Under the pieces are notes generated by a model that was given only the letters and a program-made list of their open reading frames with translations, was not told where the DNA came from and searched no databases. A program made the translations under genes and the position numbers. This document shows positions 24,831-38,100 of a stretch of 64,000 nt of DNA, piece after piece. Positions within the stretch are counted from its first letter, which is position 1; every line of letters begins with the position of its first letter. The stretch is from positions 42,098,001 to 42,162,000 of the forward strand of contig CM075101.1 in the NCBI GenBank assembly GCA_037576195.1. Reading direction: 5' to 3'. This DNA comes from Phytoseiulus persimilis (Eukaryota > Arthropoda > Arachnida > Mesostigmata > Phytoseiidae).

Positions 24831-27800
24831 TGCAGGCAGATCAGGGTTACGCCCTTGGCGCGTTCCATGCAGGTGGGTCCATTTTCTCCAACGACGACCG
24901 ATCTAGGTAGAAACAGCCACAACTCTCGGTCTAGTAGTCCGACTTCCAAGAATCAACGAGCAATCGAAAGCTCTGTTATTGTGCTACAATATGATGTGCT
25001 TCGTCGTTCCGACTCACCAGATTTCGGAAACGACCCGTCAAAATTAGAAAATTCGCGAACTCCGGAGTCCATCTCCTCCGCTATGAAGGGATTCTATCTC
25101 GAGAATGCTGTCCGCATCGAGGAGCTGTCTCCTCCTTGTACAAGATGCTTTACTTATTATCGAAATTCGGGCCATTTCAGAAGAGCTGTGGATGGTTATA
25201 AAAAGCAGCTTCGATCTCGGAGGGTGGTTCCATTTTATTGACCGCCACTGTGCGTCAATCCACACGGAAGCTCTTCCCTTCCCGCTCGATTCACCTTGGC
25301 TTCAACGGTCGAGCGGTGCTCGTTGGCCTTGAGAGTCAAACTCTCAGCTGACTCCAAAAGGTCCCGAGAGGTAGGGGAACAACATGGGATAAAGCTCAAC
25401 AACGGTTCTCGGCGTCAGAGTCGTTAGGCCAATCCTCCTTCGGTCGGAACATTCAGGGTCTCTATTCGAGAACAAATGAGCTATATCCGTGACGAAATTC
25501 GGCGAGATCCGTTCCGAGCGAAGAAAGTCGCAGCTGATTTCCGGGCATTATCAGCTTCTTTCATTGATTCAAAATGCCGCATGGCATAACGCGGGGCTCA
25601 AGCTTCCGAGAGTCATGTGATCAAGCGTTCGTCCCTCAGCGTATACCTTCGAACGACGGTCCAATAGGGAACAGCTCATTCCCATCCTTGATACCGTCCC
25701 ACATGCAGCACATGCGAAATTCCTCCTGAAAGATTATGGGGATCTCCCGAAAACGGTGCATGCCCAGAATCCCGTGCACCCGGAATCCCGACTACTCCTC
25801 CTTCCGAATCGAGCTTCAGTTAAAGTCACAAGAACTGCGCGCCTGCGCAAGGCGCTCCATTTCGCTTCACGAAGTAGAGCCACGGGCTCTCCTGGTTAGC
25901 AAAGAGTCTGAATCCCTCACGAACTGCCATGTCGCAGTTCATGCGGAATGAAAGGTTCCTCAGCGCTGAATATTTGCACGATGCTCCTGCGTGATACTGC
26001 AGCAGCATTCTGCAGGAATGCATGGAGCAAGCTGGGGAGCAGTATGGAGCCGTACGGTGCGTTAAGCGAAATCTTCCTTACCCCTGAAGACTTGAAGTTG
26101 AGGAGAGGAGGATCTCCCAAGAGTTCCATTGAATTCCCCTCGATTCAAAAAGGACTTTACATTCCTTACTCATTTGCAGTCCACTCAGGTGGACCTGAAT
26201 GGATGTAGTGCGCGCACGCGACCTTGACTGGCTTGGTTTCGTAAGAATCAATGATATAGGTTTCGCGTCGACATCTCATTCCAGACATTTGATGGACTTG
26301 AGCCGATTCGTCAGCTGCAATACGCAAACTCGGTGGATTCATGTGTACAGTTGCAGTTTCCAAGCGCTGCGGAAACCTAACTGCCATGACACGACCTCGG
26401 ATGATTCAACAATGAGTTGAGGACCCGCTCTCTTCCTGGGCGATACTCAATTTGAGCACCGGATCGCGCTGATCCCATCTTCTCCCCTCTAAGACCGGAG
26501 CGCGAGAACAGCAATTCAGTTCATGAGTCGAGTATTCCTCCCCATCCTCCCGTGACTTGTACCCTGTGGTTACAGTCCTGACGGATATCCGAGATTTTCC
26601 TACAGGATTTTGCCGATTCAGCTCATGATTATGTTTGGCGGGCAAAACTAGCTGTTCGATTTTGAGTCGCAGTTCAGAGATCTGGGTCAGAAGACGGAAG
26701 CTGGCATGTATTCCGTGGTTTGGGAGCTCGAAAACCGGATGCCCCCTGAACCGACGGCATTTTGGACGAACTCGTCCAAGAGAATGATTGAGCATTTCCA
26801 AGAATCCAGCCATTACTTTTTGCTCTTCCGGGGGTTGCCACCGATTTCCCACCGGGTTGCCCGACTCGATTCCGGAATTCTAGCACCGAGCGATTTCATT
26901 AACACGGCTCGCTCATCATTAGTTAGGGCAGTACGAAAGGCTGCAGCGATGGAATAGGAGTGCAAAGCGGAAATTCGTTTCGCACTCCACCGTTATCGCA
27001 CTCAAACTAGGATGAGCTCGGCCGTATTGAGTCGTTCGATCCGTTGTGCGGTCACATTTCCCGACATGCCGTCGCCTCCTCTGTGCCAGAAAACGTCGTC
27101 ATACCAAACCGAAATTTTGAATCAAGGCATCGCACGCGAGACATCGTCCGAAAGTCATAGAAGCGGGGTCAGACGCACGAGAACATGAGATGCCTCCGCA
27201 GAGCGCCCCCTATTCTTAGTCTGCTCTCCGGGTTTGAACATACGCTGTAGCATTCCGCTGCTCTGCTGTATCTCTGTTACGCGAGTACTCGAATGAAGAG
27301 AGGAGAGCTGAGACGATGTCGCTCCTCTCCGAGTGCGTTTCAAATCACGGATCACTGATGGCTCATGTTCTTCCGCCTCTAATAAGTTCGTGCGCCAGAA
27401 CATCATACAGGGTCTCGCTCCGTTCCCTTCCTCAACGCTGTCTACGGAAGGAGCTAACGAGCTCACGCTCTCTGAAGAATGTTGCATGCCGTTCCCAGCA
27501 GGATGCCGCCCTTCGAAGCAGATGCTGCCCTGGTCAAGCTTCTCTCCAGATAAACTTGTGACACAAATGTACGCCGAGCCACCTGACCCCTCGATCTAAA
27601 TCCCAGCGAGTCGAAATAGTCATCAACAGCTGCCGTTGCATGATTCAGACGCCACGTCGCGCCAGCTGCTCGTCATGTCATCGTCATTGACGTCACGCTT
27701 GAGCAGTCCCGATTCGGAATGGATTTCCGTCCGGCCAAGAGTGCTGCTTTCAGCCTAACGAACCCATTTATGACCGACGAGGAAGCGAGCAGGCTCCGAG

Positions 27801-29835
27801 ACCTCTTCGTTCCTCCGGACTGATTCGAGCCATTCGGGCGTCGAATGATTCGAAAGGTCTGCTTCACGTGACGCTACGAACCTGAAAATTGGCTCGAATC
27901 TGCTCCAACAGTTAACTTCTGAAACTTTTACCCCGCAAGCGGCGGATAGCATTACGTTCACGCGTGACGCTGCTCTGCTCGTTGACATCTGAATCCTGAT
28001 CGGCATTGCCTGAAAATTGTTTTCTTCAAGAAAAACGGAAGCGAATCGACTACTGAGGAGCGAAGATGGACCGGATCTTAACCTTCTCTGTTTCCAAGGT
28101 ACTCGGATCTGTTGACGGACACGAAGCTTGCTCAGCCAAGGGGGTGTGAGGTGGATTATGTCACGGAAAGTCCGCAATAACACCGCCAGTTCGAACGCCT
28201 TCATCACCGGGCGAATCCGGGCCTTCATCACCCTACATCCTCCCTGGAACCAAGAGATGTTCTGATCATGGAAGGTTCCGTTTTCTCGGTTCGGGAGTCC
28301 AGAATCCATACGAAAGCGAGGAATCCCTCCCGTCATCTTCTCATTGAGCTCAGTCATATTCAGCAATGATTTGGGAAGTCAGTTCACGATTCTCGCACAA
28401 TGTACAAGGATGAGTGGAGCACAAGTCACAGCTCTCGACTTGAGTGAAATGAATACATCTTCCGGTGATAATTTTCTTCCCTACAAATCCGCGAGCTGGC
28501 TCTCAATCAGGACAGATCAGGCAGTTGGGATTGGCTGAGCAGTCGAATGACGCACGTGAGCGGAAAAAGATGCACTGACTAGGTTCATCTCGATGAACGG
28601 ACAGATCGGCGGCTGTTTTCCGAGAGCTTGCTTCGTGTCCATCATTGGCTCGACGTTATGTTTGGGATATTAGCCCGAACAGGCCGGGTGCTGATGATTG
28701 AGCAAAGTAAACTGTGAGCCGACTAGTCTGCTTACTGATCATCTACCCGTCGATGCGTCCAGCTGACCATTCAGTCAAAAGCGATACGATTCGTTAAGGC
28801 TCTTGCTCAAGTTGATACGGTGTTTGACCGTATCATGCCATTCAGCACAGCTGTCCCCACTTTGGATTGCACCTTTTCTCTTCCAGACTGCCGTCGCTTT
28901 GGTCGGACTCTCAGATAGCTTAGGTCCTCTCGACAGCACCAGCGAGCCATACCGAGCGGAGTAAATCAACGCTTCACAAATTTTCGTGAAGAAGCGCTTT
29001 CCTGGAAGAATCGAGGCTCGCGGAAACACTATCAATCAGGTACCCACAATAACGAAAACGAGCCGTCTCCGATGACGCACATTCTTGAAATTTCTGGAAT
29101 TTCCGTTGATTTAAGCAGTCGGCGGCCGTGAGGCCTTCCCAATCTTCAGAGGTAGTCCTCGTCCTCACGGAAGGGATATTTCCTCTTACCAGAAGAGCAG
29201 CGTAGAGTCATGCTGTCTGTGTATGGCAGAATCATGAGCGCGCTCGGACTTCCGATGAATGCAGAGATGGCCTCTGACACATGAGCATAATGATACCATG
29301 AATGAATAATCACCCCTTGACGGCCCGAGTTCCGGTTCGAAAGAGTTGAGGCGGTTCGCCCCCATTAATGCCTATATATAGGAAATAGAGGAAGCATGGT
29401 GACGTTTAATTCGATGACGTGGCATTAAGGCTGTCAGCAGCAGAGGTGCCTCTCGAGCGAAACACTTGCTGTGGCGAAGAATGCTCTCCGTCGCGTTCAA
29501 TGCTCGGTTCGGATCACGAACCGCCGACTCATTCTGAGCCTCCCTCTTCTTACTCGTATGTTTCCTTGACTTCTTGCCCTTCAGAAGTTCTGTGCAGTTG
29601 CTCCGTAGTCATCCGGTTCGGAGCTCTTGCCTCGAACACATTCCGTCATTCCTCAAGGATAGACTTCCCGCAGTAGTACATAGTCATTACTAGAGTTTCT
29701 TCCGGCTGACTCGCAATCATCTAGGATCCAGGTGCCCTAGAGCACACAGAGCTGTGGGCATTACAAACGGCAGCTGCGGTGGATAGACATCGGCACGGCG
29801 GGCGGCAGATGAGATTAACAACTAGGAGAATGATT

Positions 29836-29859
29836 CGATAGGAACTCTCTCCTGTCGAG
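29836..29859 (+). promoter_or_regulatory. FABP shared upstream block, copy 2
   Basis: Identical over 24 bp to 18460-18483. Here it ends 330 bases before the ATG, rather than 92. The extra length is mostly a GC-rich trinucleotide tract between the block and the gene. Same interpretation as copy 1: a conserved promoter-proximal or 5' UTR element. Confidence 0.55.
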
Positions 29860-29963
29860 CGATGCGCGCGCAACCTCTTCGTCGATGGCACTTGATTTCC
29901 GTCTGGTCGACGAGATTCCCTTTCCTCGTGTGTTGCATGTGACCGACGACCTTCTCCCCTACC

Positions 29964-30065
29964 CGCAGCAGCCGCCGCCACATCGCCACACCTCCTCACC
30001 CAAAATCCGTCTGCTGCTGCTGCCGCGACCGCTGCCGACGCCGCAGCCGCTGCTGCCATCATCAT
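29964..30065. repeat. Imperfect CAG/CCG-type trinucleotide tract
   Basis: Run of GCAGCAGCCGCCGCC and CTGCTGCTGCTGCCGCGACC-like triplets. Read on the minus strand it gives an alanine-rich frame (MMMAAAAAASAAVAAAAADG), but no flanking exon structure supports a protein. It sits between the shared upstream block and the ATG of the second FABP. Confidence 0.7.
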
Positions 30066-30188
30066 CCCTCAAGCTGGTACAGAGCCTGCCCACAGAACTG
30101 TTGCGCGCCACAGAGCAGACAAAGAGCTTGTGGATCACAGTCAGCGCGAAATCTTCTTTCGTTGAAGTCCACATCCAATCAAGACATC

Positions 30189-31786
30189 ATGAGTCAATTC
30201 CTCGGATCATGGAAGCTCAGCGAAAGCGAGAAGTTTGACAGTTTCCTGTCCGAGATGGGAGTCAGTGAGTACCAGACTTCTTGACAATATGTTCACAGGA
30301 TTTCCGACCGGCGAGATACGCGAATGGCACCTTCAGGGGACCGGAGCCTCATAGCACGATGACACGTGGTACTAGCCGCCGTCGACAGAATCCGTTCCGG
30401 GATGATCTCGACATCTCGGGAGAATTTCAGGCCGAATTTTCGGCGTATATTTGCAGGAAGCGGGAACCGAGCCGGGTGGGTGACCGGTGTCGGACGGTTC
30501 TGTAGAGCGGACGTGTCCGCTAGCGGTGCACTCGGTGTCAACACAAGAGCGTTCACTGAAGAAAATGAACAATTATTGTGTCCGACTCAATCGATTCCTG
30601 GAGCTCCGTCCAGAGGTGACGAATCTATTCTCGACGGTCGGTTCTCAAAGCCTTCTCCTGTGAGAACGACGGCCGAACGTCGTTCGCCCAGCGTGACACT
30701 TCCATGTTATGATCGATGGAAACGTGCTTATGTTTTCCCTCGATATTCATCTTGTGAGATTCTCGTCGGAGCGATGACGTTGAAAGTTCTGGTCAAGGCC
30801 TTTTCCGTTGAGCTGATAACCGCCGTTTTTGTACACGTGGGAGATTGCGGTAGACAGCCAAATCTTGGGAGATCAGTGCAGGAGGGATCTCCTGTTTTTC
30901 GATCAGAATGGGCGTTCTGCCGAATCGGATTCTACTCGGGGACTCATGTTTGACCTTCGGATTATTCCAGACTTCGTCTTGCGTAAATTCGCCCAGACTG
31001 CGACTCCAACCGTGAACATCAGTCAGGATGGAGACAAGTGGAAGCTCGAAACTGTGACCACCATGAAGACGTCGGTTATCGAATTCAAGGTGAATCCTCG
31101 GCAGATTATCCAGAACTCTCCTGTGTTCGAAAAGTGTCGGAATCGATGATTGAAGCGTTTAAGATCGGCAGCGTGGGATATTTCCGGCAGGAGCTTGTTA
31201 TCGCTTGTTTGGCTTATTTGCCACAACTGTTGCTTCTGTCGTCGACTCGAAAACGATAGAAAGTCTGACTCTGTGCTCATCTCCGGCAACGGCAGCTGCT
31301 TCATCAATCAGGCGCTTATTCCGGAGCGAAACGTGCTTCTGGGAGCATCGAAAGTGTACTTCCGAAACAGAAGCAATCGGTTGACTGTGTTCGAAACTTC
31401 AGCGACGACTAGGGGACTGTCCTCGAGTCAATTATTCACGAGGTTTCCTTCTCCGACAATCACCACTGTGAAAAAAATCGGCTCCATTCGTGGACGAGGC
31501 CGAGGTGTTCTGAAGTCGAGCGGAGGATTGAATTGGTGATCGAGTTGGGACTGACGTCCAATGCTCTTTCCAGATGGGTGAAGAATTCCTCGAGAAGCGT
31601 CTGGACGGACACGAGGTGCGCTCGATCATGAATATGGAGGGCGACAAGATGGTCCAAAAACAGTTCCCCGACGAAGCGAAAAAGGTGAAGGAAGTTCTCA
31701 TCACTCGCTGGGTTGAGGGAAATCAACTAATCGTCACGGCCGAATGCAACAAGGTCGTCTCCACGAGGAAATATGCTAAGCAGTAA
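30189..31786 (+). CDS. Cellular fatty-acid-binding protein, paralogue 2
   Basis: Second FABP of the same family and orientation, about 10.5 kb downstream of the first. Exons 30189-30264, 30971-31089 and 31574-31786 (76, 119 and 213 bases, phases 1 and 0) encode 135 residues. The N-terminus MSQFLGSWKLSESEKFDSFL, exon-2 NFVLRKFAQTATPTVNIS and exon-3 MGEEFLEKRLDGHEVRS align with paralogue 1. The C-terminus again ends STRKY plus three residues, keeping the Arg-x-Tyr ligand pair. Intron positions are identical while intron lengths differ (706 and 484 bases here, 403 and 319 in paralogue 1). Expected role: intracellular binding and transport of long-chain fatty acids. Ligand preference cannot be read from the sequence. 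Confidence 0.95.
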
Positions 31787-32117
31787 CTTCTGCACAGAGC
31801 ATATCGTCAGGGTGTTCAGAGAGACTCACTACCTCGAGTTTTCTTTAATTCAAACGAAATTACTTTCTGGTCAAAGCGTTCAAAAACGGAAGGGTGAACA
31901 CAAGTCAAGAAAAATGACACAAACTCGGAAACTGGATCTGGTTTGTGCTCTACGCTTCGGTGGTCTTTTCTGACGGTGGGCACTTCTATCCTGATTAGCT
32001 TTTGAACGGTTCTCGACTCCTGTACAGAATTCCAGATTTTTTCCGAAGAATATGATGACGAAAGCAGAGCTTGAGTGATCGGACAGGAGGAGGAATTTCG
32101 AGCGAAGAGATATCGTT

Positions 32118-32123
32118 AATAAA
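32118..32123 (+). promoter_or_regulatory. Poly(A) signal of FABP 2
   Basis: AATAAA about 330 bases after the stop codon, and the first canonical hexamer I see downstream. Confidence 0.55.
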
Positions 32124-35100
32124 GAGAAAACTTTTAGTTTTTCTTAAGCGTCCGGTGTGTCTTCTATCTATCCGCTCGGTCTCGATTTCCTGGCTCAGAA
32201 ATTGCTTGAGGGAGTATCGTGATCCACTCCTATATTCCGGGCAGCTCGTCGCGAACCAGACAGAAAACTGGCTGATCGCGAGTCGATCGCAGCAGTCTTC
32301 GTTGATGACACTCTCCTCTGGTTTTACGACTGGAGCTGATAAACGCCGGATAGGTTGGAGTAGAGTCGACGATCAGGTGCACTCGAAAACTGAATATCGG
32401 TTTATGGCAGACCACGGACCGGAGCTCGGAGAGGTTTAAATCAGTCAGCGATGCAAAATTGCCGGAATCAGACCCGCTTCCACCCAACTCGTAGCGGTGG
32501 AACGATTTCACGTGTAGCTTCTATTTCTCTGGATTTGCGGACTGACTTGAGCTTGAGGTCAGGGAAACAGGCGACAGTTTTCCTAGGAACCGTTTGTTTT
32601 AGGCCTCTCGACAATCACAGCCTCAGGCGTACAAACTTTCTCGGAGCAGGGTGCCTCTTAATAAACAAGCGGTCTGGATCCGCCTACGCGATCAATTTTG
32701 GTTGCACTCCATCATCCGGAGCAAACGGAGACCGTTGAGTGGGAAGGGATAAATATTTAGATGTGTGTTTCATCGATCAGGAACGAGCGAACACTCAGAA
32801 TCTCCGAGGCCAGATATGAAAGCCTGAATGAATCATCGGGGTGTATCACCTGCCACCGCATGAAGTCTGCCGAATCGCTTGATGTGGGTGTCGACGACCA
32901 CACTCGTTTTGGGAGCCAATGACAACCTTTGAGACGACTTTGACATCGACAGCTCACGTAGCCGACCTATAACGAGAAACGCGGTCCGACATATTGCCAT
33001 TCACTCTGACTCGTGAAGCAAGAGAGAAGATTGGGAAAGGTTCAACTTCATCGTATCACGCTGAAACGAGACACCCGTTTCTGTTGTCTACCAAATCGGT
33101 CTCCACACATTGATGGCACGGTGATAGCGGCCTCCCGACCCTCCGATTTCTTTGTTGACGCTGGAGATACTGAAACGTTTCCTAAGTTGGTAATTGATTG
33201 TGTCGCTCTTGGAGCACGGAGATCTTGTTGAGCGAGTTCGAAGAATCGTCACCAGAGTCGCGGGTCGGCATGATTCAGACAACTTCGCTAATCATGCCAT
33301 GGGCTCCATTGACGGTCCATTCGGCCGATCGTTAGAGGTAAACGGAGATCTGACGATCCGTTACGGCAAACTCCTCGTTCGCTGAAATTCTGGCGCCGAT
33401 TGGTCCTTCCAACTGATCGATGCGTGAAATGAGAAGGAAAACAACTTCCAGGGAATCTGGTCGGGAGAAGAGCAGTCAACGAAAGAAATAAACGGCGTTC
33501 CCTCAGAACAATCTCGTGATGAAGATTACGTAGCGGAACCCTCTGGAATCGAATCTCAACCGACTTCCTGTTGTGGAATCCCGATTCGGATAAGCTCAAG
33601 TTTCGATGGCGTCCATCGGAACTCAATGCGTCGTTCCCGAAGCGGAGTCATTGGTGACATGCCCGAAGCGGTGTTGTGTTTTGGCTAAGCTGGAATATAC
33701 TCAGTTTCCTTTCCGGTCGCACAGAAATCGTGAAGCCACACGCTGACGTCAGTCCAGAGACTTCCGTGCGAAGTCGTGTGCGACAGTGGTGCTTGGGAAC
33801 AGCAACGGAAGTATAGAGGTGGCAATGAGTGCTTGCCAAATTTCGAGACACCGTGGAGTGAGCTTGCACCACGAGTTCATCCACTTCCCGTTTGGATACA
33901 GAGGTGGAGACAAGGCTGTGGATACTGTTATCGATGCGTCCCCAACGGCTGAATCCGCCCAGGAATCGACGAAAAATACCGCAGACAAAATGTGTGAAAA
34001 TTTTGCGAGATCCGATCCGCTGTGGACTGAGTCGATGCCGTACCCAGAGGAGCGCTGGGCTTGCGATAACGAATTCGGTAACTTCCTCCACGAACGATGA
34101 TTCCTGACCGTAAGAGTCGAGTCGAGCGCGTCAGAACTCCGAGAATTCCGTGTGTCTCCCGATGGGACCAAATGAGACCAGTCTGTTTGGAAACGAAACA
34201 CAGGTTCTCTCTAGCCTGTCGTCATCGGGTTTGTCCGATGTCTGTATCGCTCTGCGAGCTCTATTTTTATTCGCCTCCTCCAAGGCTGTCGGCGTCATTT
34301 ATGAGCGAATCTCTCACTATTCTCAGCCGACGTCCGTGTTGTCGACTCTACGAGTCGGTACGTAGTCCCTCCCGAGTTGATAGGGGCCGCAATGTGCCAC
34401 TGGATGCCGTATAAGAATGGTGACGCTACAAAACTCTCCGGGCTCTCTATCCACTACTTGTCGAGGTGTGGGATTGGAGACTCTTCTTGCCGTGAATTTC
34501 TCAACACCCTCATGGGGAGAAAATCTAGCCTTCTCCGCCATCGATCTTGGCTGCTGCCATTTGGAAGGGCCAATGCCTCACAACACACTCGTTTCACGGA
34601 GAGAATGCGTGCCAAGGATCCCCGACAGTCGACGTGCACTATTCGTGGCAGTCGTCTCCTGAGGCGGGAAGCTCTGAGGCAAATGCTCCCATACTCTTCC
34701 CGAGGGACTTGCCACCTCACGTCTCGAAGTTGCCTGGATGTGAGCTATCGTATGTTCAGCCTGATCTTGCGCACACGACCACCTCGATACGAGGTTTCAC
34801 GTATCTGCAGATGTAACGCGAACCACGCGAGCTAGTCGGAAACATCTCGTCTCCTACCACGCAGCAGAGTTACTGAACAAGATTTAGCAACGTCATCTCG
34901 ACCTTCAACCCCAATCGAAGCAGGCTCCATCTGTGTCGTGTAAGATCAGGGCCTGCACTGCAAGGGGTGTCAAGAAGCCGAAAACCAAGCACAATATCCC
35001 GGCAGGAACAAGCAGAGGAGAGGGAATCCCACACTGTCCAAGTCTTTTGGGCTCCCAACCGATCCGATATCTCAAGAAACTCTTGGAGAGACCGAGCTGA

Positions 35101-38100
35101 CAGGCGCCAATGATACGCTGGCGTCGAGGGCCTCAGAACAGCTGATAGCCAGGTTCCAAAGAACATAGGGCGCAGCGGGAAAATTGTTTGAAGAAATCTT
35201 AGGGCCTAGAGTTGGTGTTCGGAGAACTCGGAAGTTCAAACCTCGAAGCCGGAGAAGCACAGATCCGCCTCTTCGCCCAAATAAGCGCGATGGATCCCAC
35301 CAGACGGCCAAGGATGACTCTATCCATGACAGCGACTGGAAATATTAATACAGAAGAGATCTGGGGTCTGGAAGTCTCGAAAACAACACTCATGCTCAAA
35401 CATTACTCTTGAAACGGGAAAAACGGGATAACGGGATTCGGATTCTTTAACACGATCGTGCAGAAACGTGTGCGAGAAGAGATGGAGCAGACACAGACGG
35501 AGCCAATGAACTCAAACCGAGTCGGCTCTATACCGCTTATGCCCCGCTCATCACTTCAAGCCGGAAGAGCCCGCCAGAAAATTGGGTTTTACTGGAAAGT
35601 AAAGGCTCGGAGTGGCTACGAAAATGAGCCCGGGTGACATGGGAAGGAGAAAGCCGAGAGATGCGCTGAGTTTACTCGGCACAGGAGCAGGGTAGAAAGA
35701 GGATTTAATTTATATCAGAATTAAATCTGAACCATCTTTAGACCCAAGCCCTACGCCCGCAATGGGATTTGCGAGGCGATAGGGAGTGTTACTGAAGCAA
35801 TACCGAAAGGTGATCCCGGGACACTTCTGAGGGCTGGCTGAGAGGTTCAGCCGGGAAACAGAGGAACAGGGTACAATGTGATGTTTATACGAATAAATCT
35901 AAATAAATTGGAGGAATAATGAATGACCATAACAATGACCATCAATGACGCAGTCGATGACGATGAACGGAGCGTCGAAACGGTTGTCAGAGAATGGTGT
36001 GATCATGCGCCCTGTCGGTGATCCGCTTCTGCTCCTCGACTCAGTTAAGAGAGCGAGCGTAACCCCTGTTCTCATCCTGGCTCTCATCTCCTCCCTTCGG
36101 ATTGCGTGAAGTCAACAGGACACACTGGGGACAACGGGTTCTCAGTGCGGAAATCAAGGACTCCGGTTCTGTTGAGTTATCCCACCGTCACTGGATGAAG
36201 GGAGACACGTGTGATCTGTTGAGAGCCTTATGTTTACTACCAGCTTCACTACGAGTAAACTCTGCTTTCATGTCGCTCCCATGAAGAGGGAAACAGGAGC
36301 TTTGGACCAACGCTGACTCGGAGTGTTCATCATGTCAGGGCCACGAGAACAATGATTGACAGATTTTCGGCAGATTCCTCGAGATTGGAGCCTGAATTCG
36401 AGACTGCTGAACACCAAGACTCTCGCTGCGTGTGAGAGCAGATCTTATCAGTCCTGAGAACTTTGAAATGAGTTTTGGTGGGAGTACACCTGTAGCACCA
36501 CGGCTGAGATCGTCTTCGGAGGACATTCACGATTGGTGCTCCCGGCGACGCCGCACATCGTGTACGTCAATCGGTTCCCGTGACGCATTCGCTGCGGTTG
36601 ACGAAGTTCCTTGGCAGCGAACTTGGCGTTCGAGTACCTGTGAATCATGTCCGCATTGAGGAGGGTACTGGTACGAGGAGAATATGCGCACCGATCCAGC
36701 GCGCAGCATCACCCCGTGATGCGATCTCTTCCCAAACATCCAGTCCATAAGTTCCGTCCAGTACATGCCTTTCGATCAAGTTCCGCCCACAAGGAGGTTT
36801 CATTCCATCGAATTTTATTCAATTTCTATGAGGACGCTACCGGAGTCCCCCTCCCCGGAGGGTGCAAAGTGTTCCATTGAACTCGATGGTTAGGGTTTGA
36901 TTATTTTAAGTTACGAGGAGGAGGGATAACCGCAGCAACAAGGACATCCGGACGTCAATATCACCTAGAGTCCTTGTCGACAGAGTTCGTCTTGTCACCA
37001 CACGTTCCTGGTCACAAGACGAACTCTGTCGACAAGAACTCAAAGTGAAATCGAGTTTAGAGCGAAAAATCAACAAGAAACGACCTGAATGGATGATGAG
37101 TCTGGCTTCCATCTAACTCGGAATCCATTTCTGCTCTCTAGGAAGACGGGTCAGCCACCCGACCGAGCTCAACGCTGCACCGAAAATCCTCTTGCGGCTG
37201 GTTGGGTCGGCTCCCTTCCACTCCTCCCGCTCAGGGTGGATTGTTTCAGCGTTCCCGGTTTTCGGTTTGGGTTCTCCAGTCTTCCCATTCTTGCCCGCTG
37301 CCTTCAGATTTCCTTTGCTCATCATGCTATTGTAAATTTGTACGTTCCGCGCGAAGTTTCCTGGTTCCCGGCAGTCGGTTTTTTTCTGAGGTTTCAACAA
37401 CTCTCGGAATTCTCGGGCACGAACGAAGTAGCTGGCGACGCACTCGGTGTTTGTAGCGGCATTCACGCGAGGACCTTGGTTAATTCCTCGAGCTGAAATA
37501 ATCACTTAGGTCCGAGTTGGGCGGCGTTCAAATTTTGTCAAGAAATGCATTCTCCTGCAACCCTCCGCGATTGACTCGTCTTTATCCGCTGTTTCTCTCT
37601 TCGCTCACATGCAGCTTCCTCATCCAAGTTGGATTTCTTCACGTCGATGCATTTCCGTGACTCCGCGAACGTGGCGTGCTCGATGACACGGACCACGTTA
37701 TCCTCCTGCTCAGGATGGACAGTTGGGAAAAAATCATTTCTCGTCCGAAAGAGTTTCGCATCCTCTGTAAGGTACAATATTTGAAGACGCAGATCGTCAG
37801 GCGATAGAAGACACGAAAGTCTTCCGAGATGGCGTCTTGGTGAACTTGTGAGCAGAAATACTACTGCTTGGGCCTCACTTCCTGGTTGAGGGGGCGGCGG
37901 CTTCGGGTCTTCGAGCGCATTTCCATGTTCATCACGGCGGAGAACGATCCTCTGATCCGACTTCACCTTCAGATGAACCTCTCCGTCTCGCAGCAACTCC
38001 GTGATTATTTGCTCCAGGTCTGGGAGCAGAAGGTCCTTGCAGGGAATTCCTCCGATCTGGACAGCCAACAGTTGAGATGGAGTTAGATAGCCATTCGGTG

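Larger units (their letters stand above)
20373..29835. other. Gene-poor interval between the two FABP genes
   Basis: No exon of a recognised family. It holds two long inverted repeats (24.1 and 24.7 kb), a short TA run near 22.58 kb, and a cluster of unrecognised short frames at 22.9-23.8 kb. Open frames otherwise look random and occur equally on both strands. Some of this spacer is probably decayed transposon sequence, but I cannot name the families. Confidence 0.5.

Noticed and set aside
29721..30065. Alanine-rich minus-strand frame
   Set aside because: Produced by the trinucleotide tract; no exon structure.
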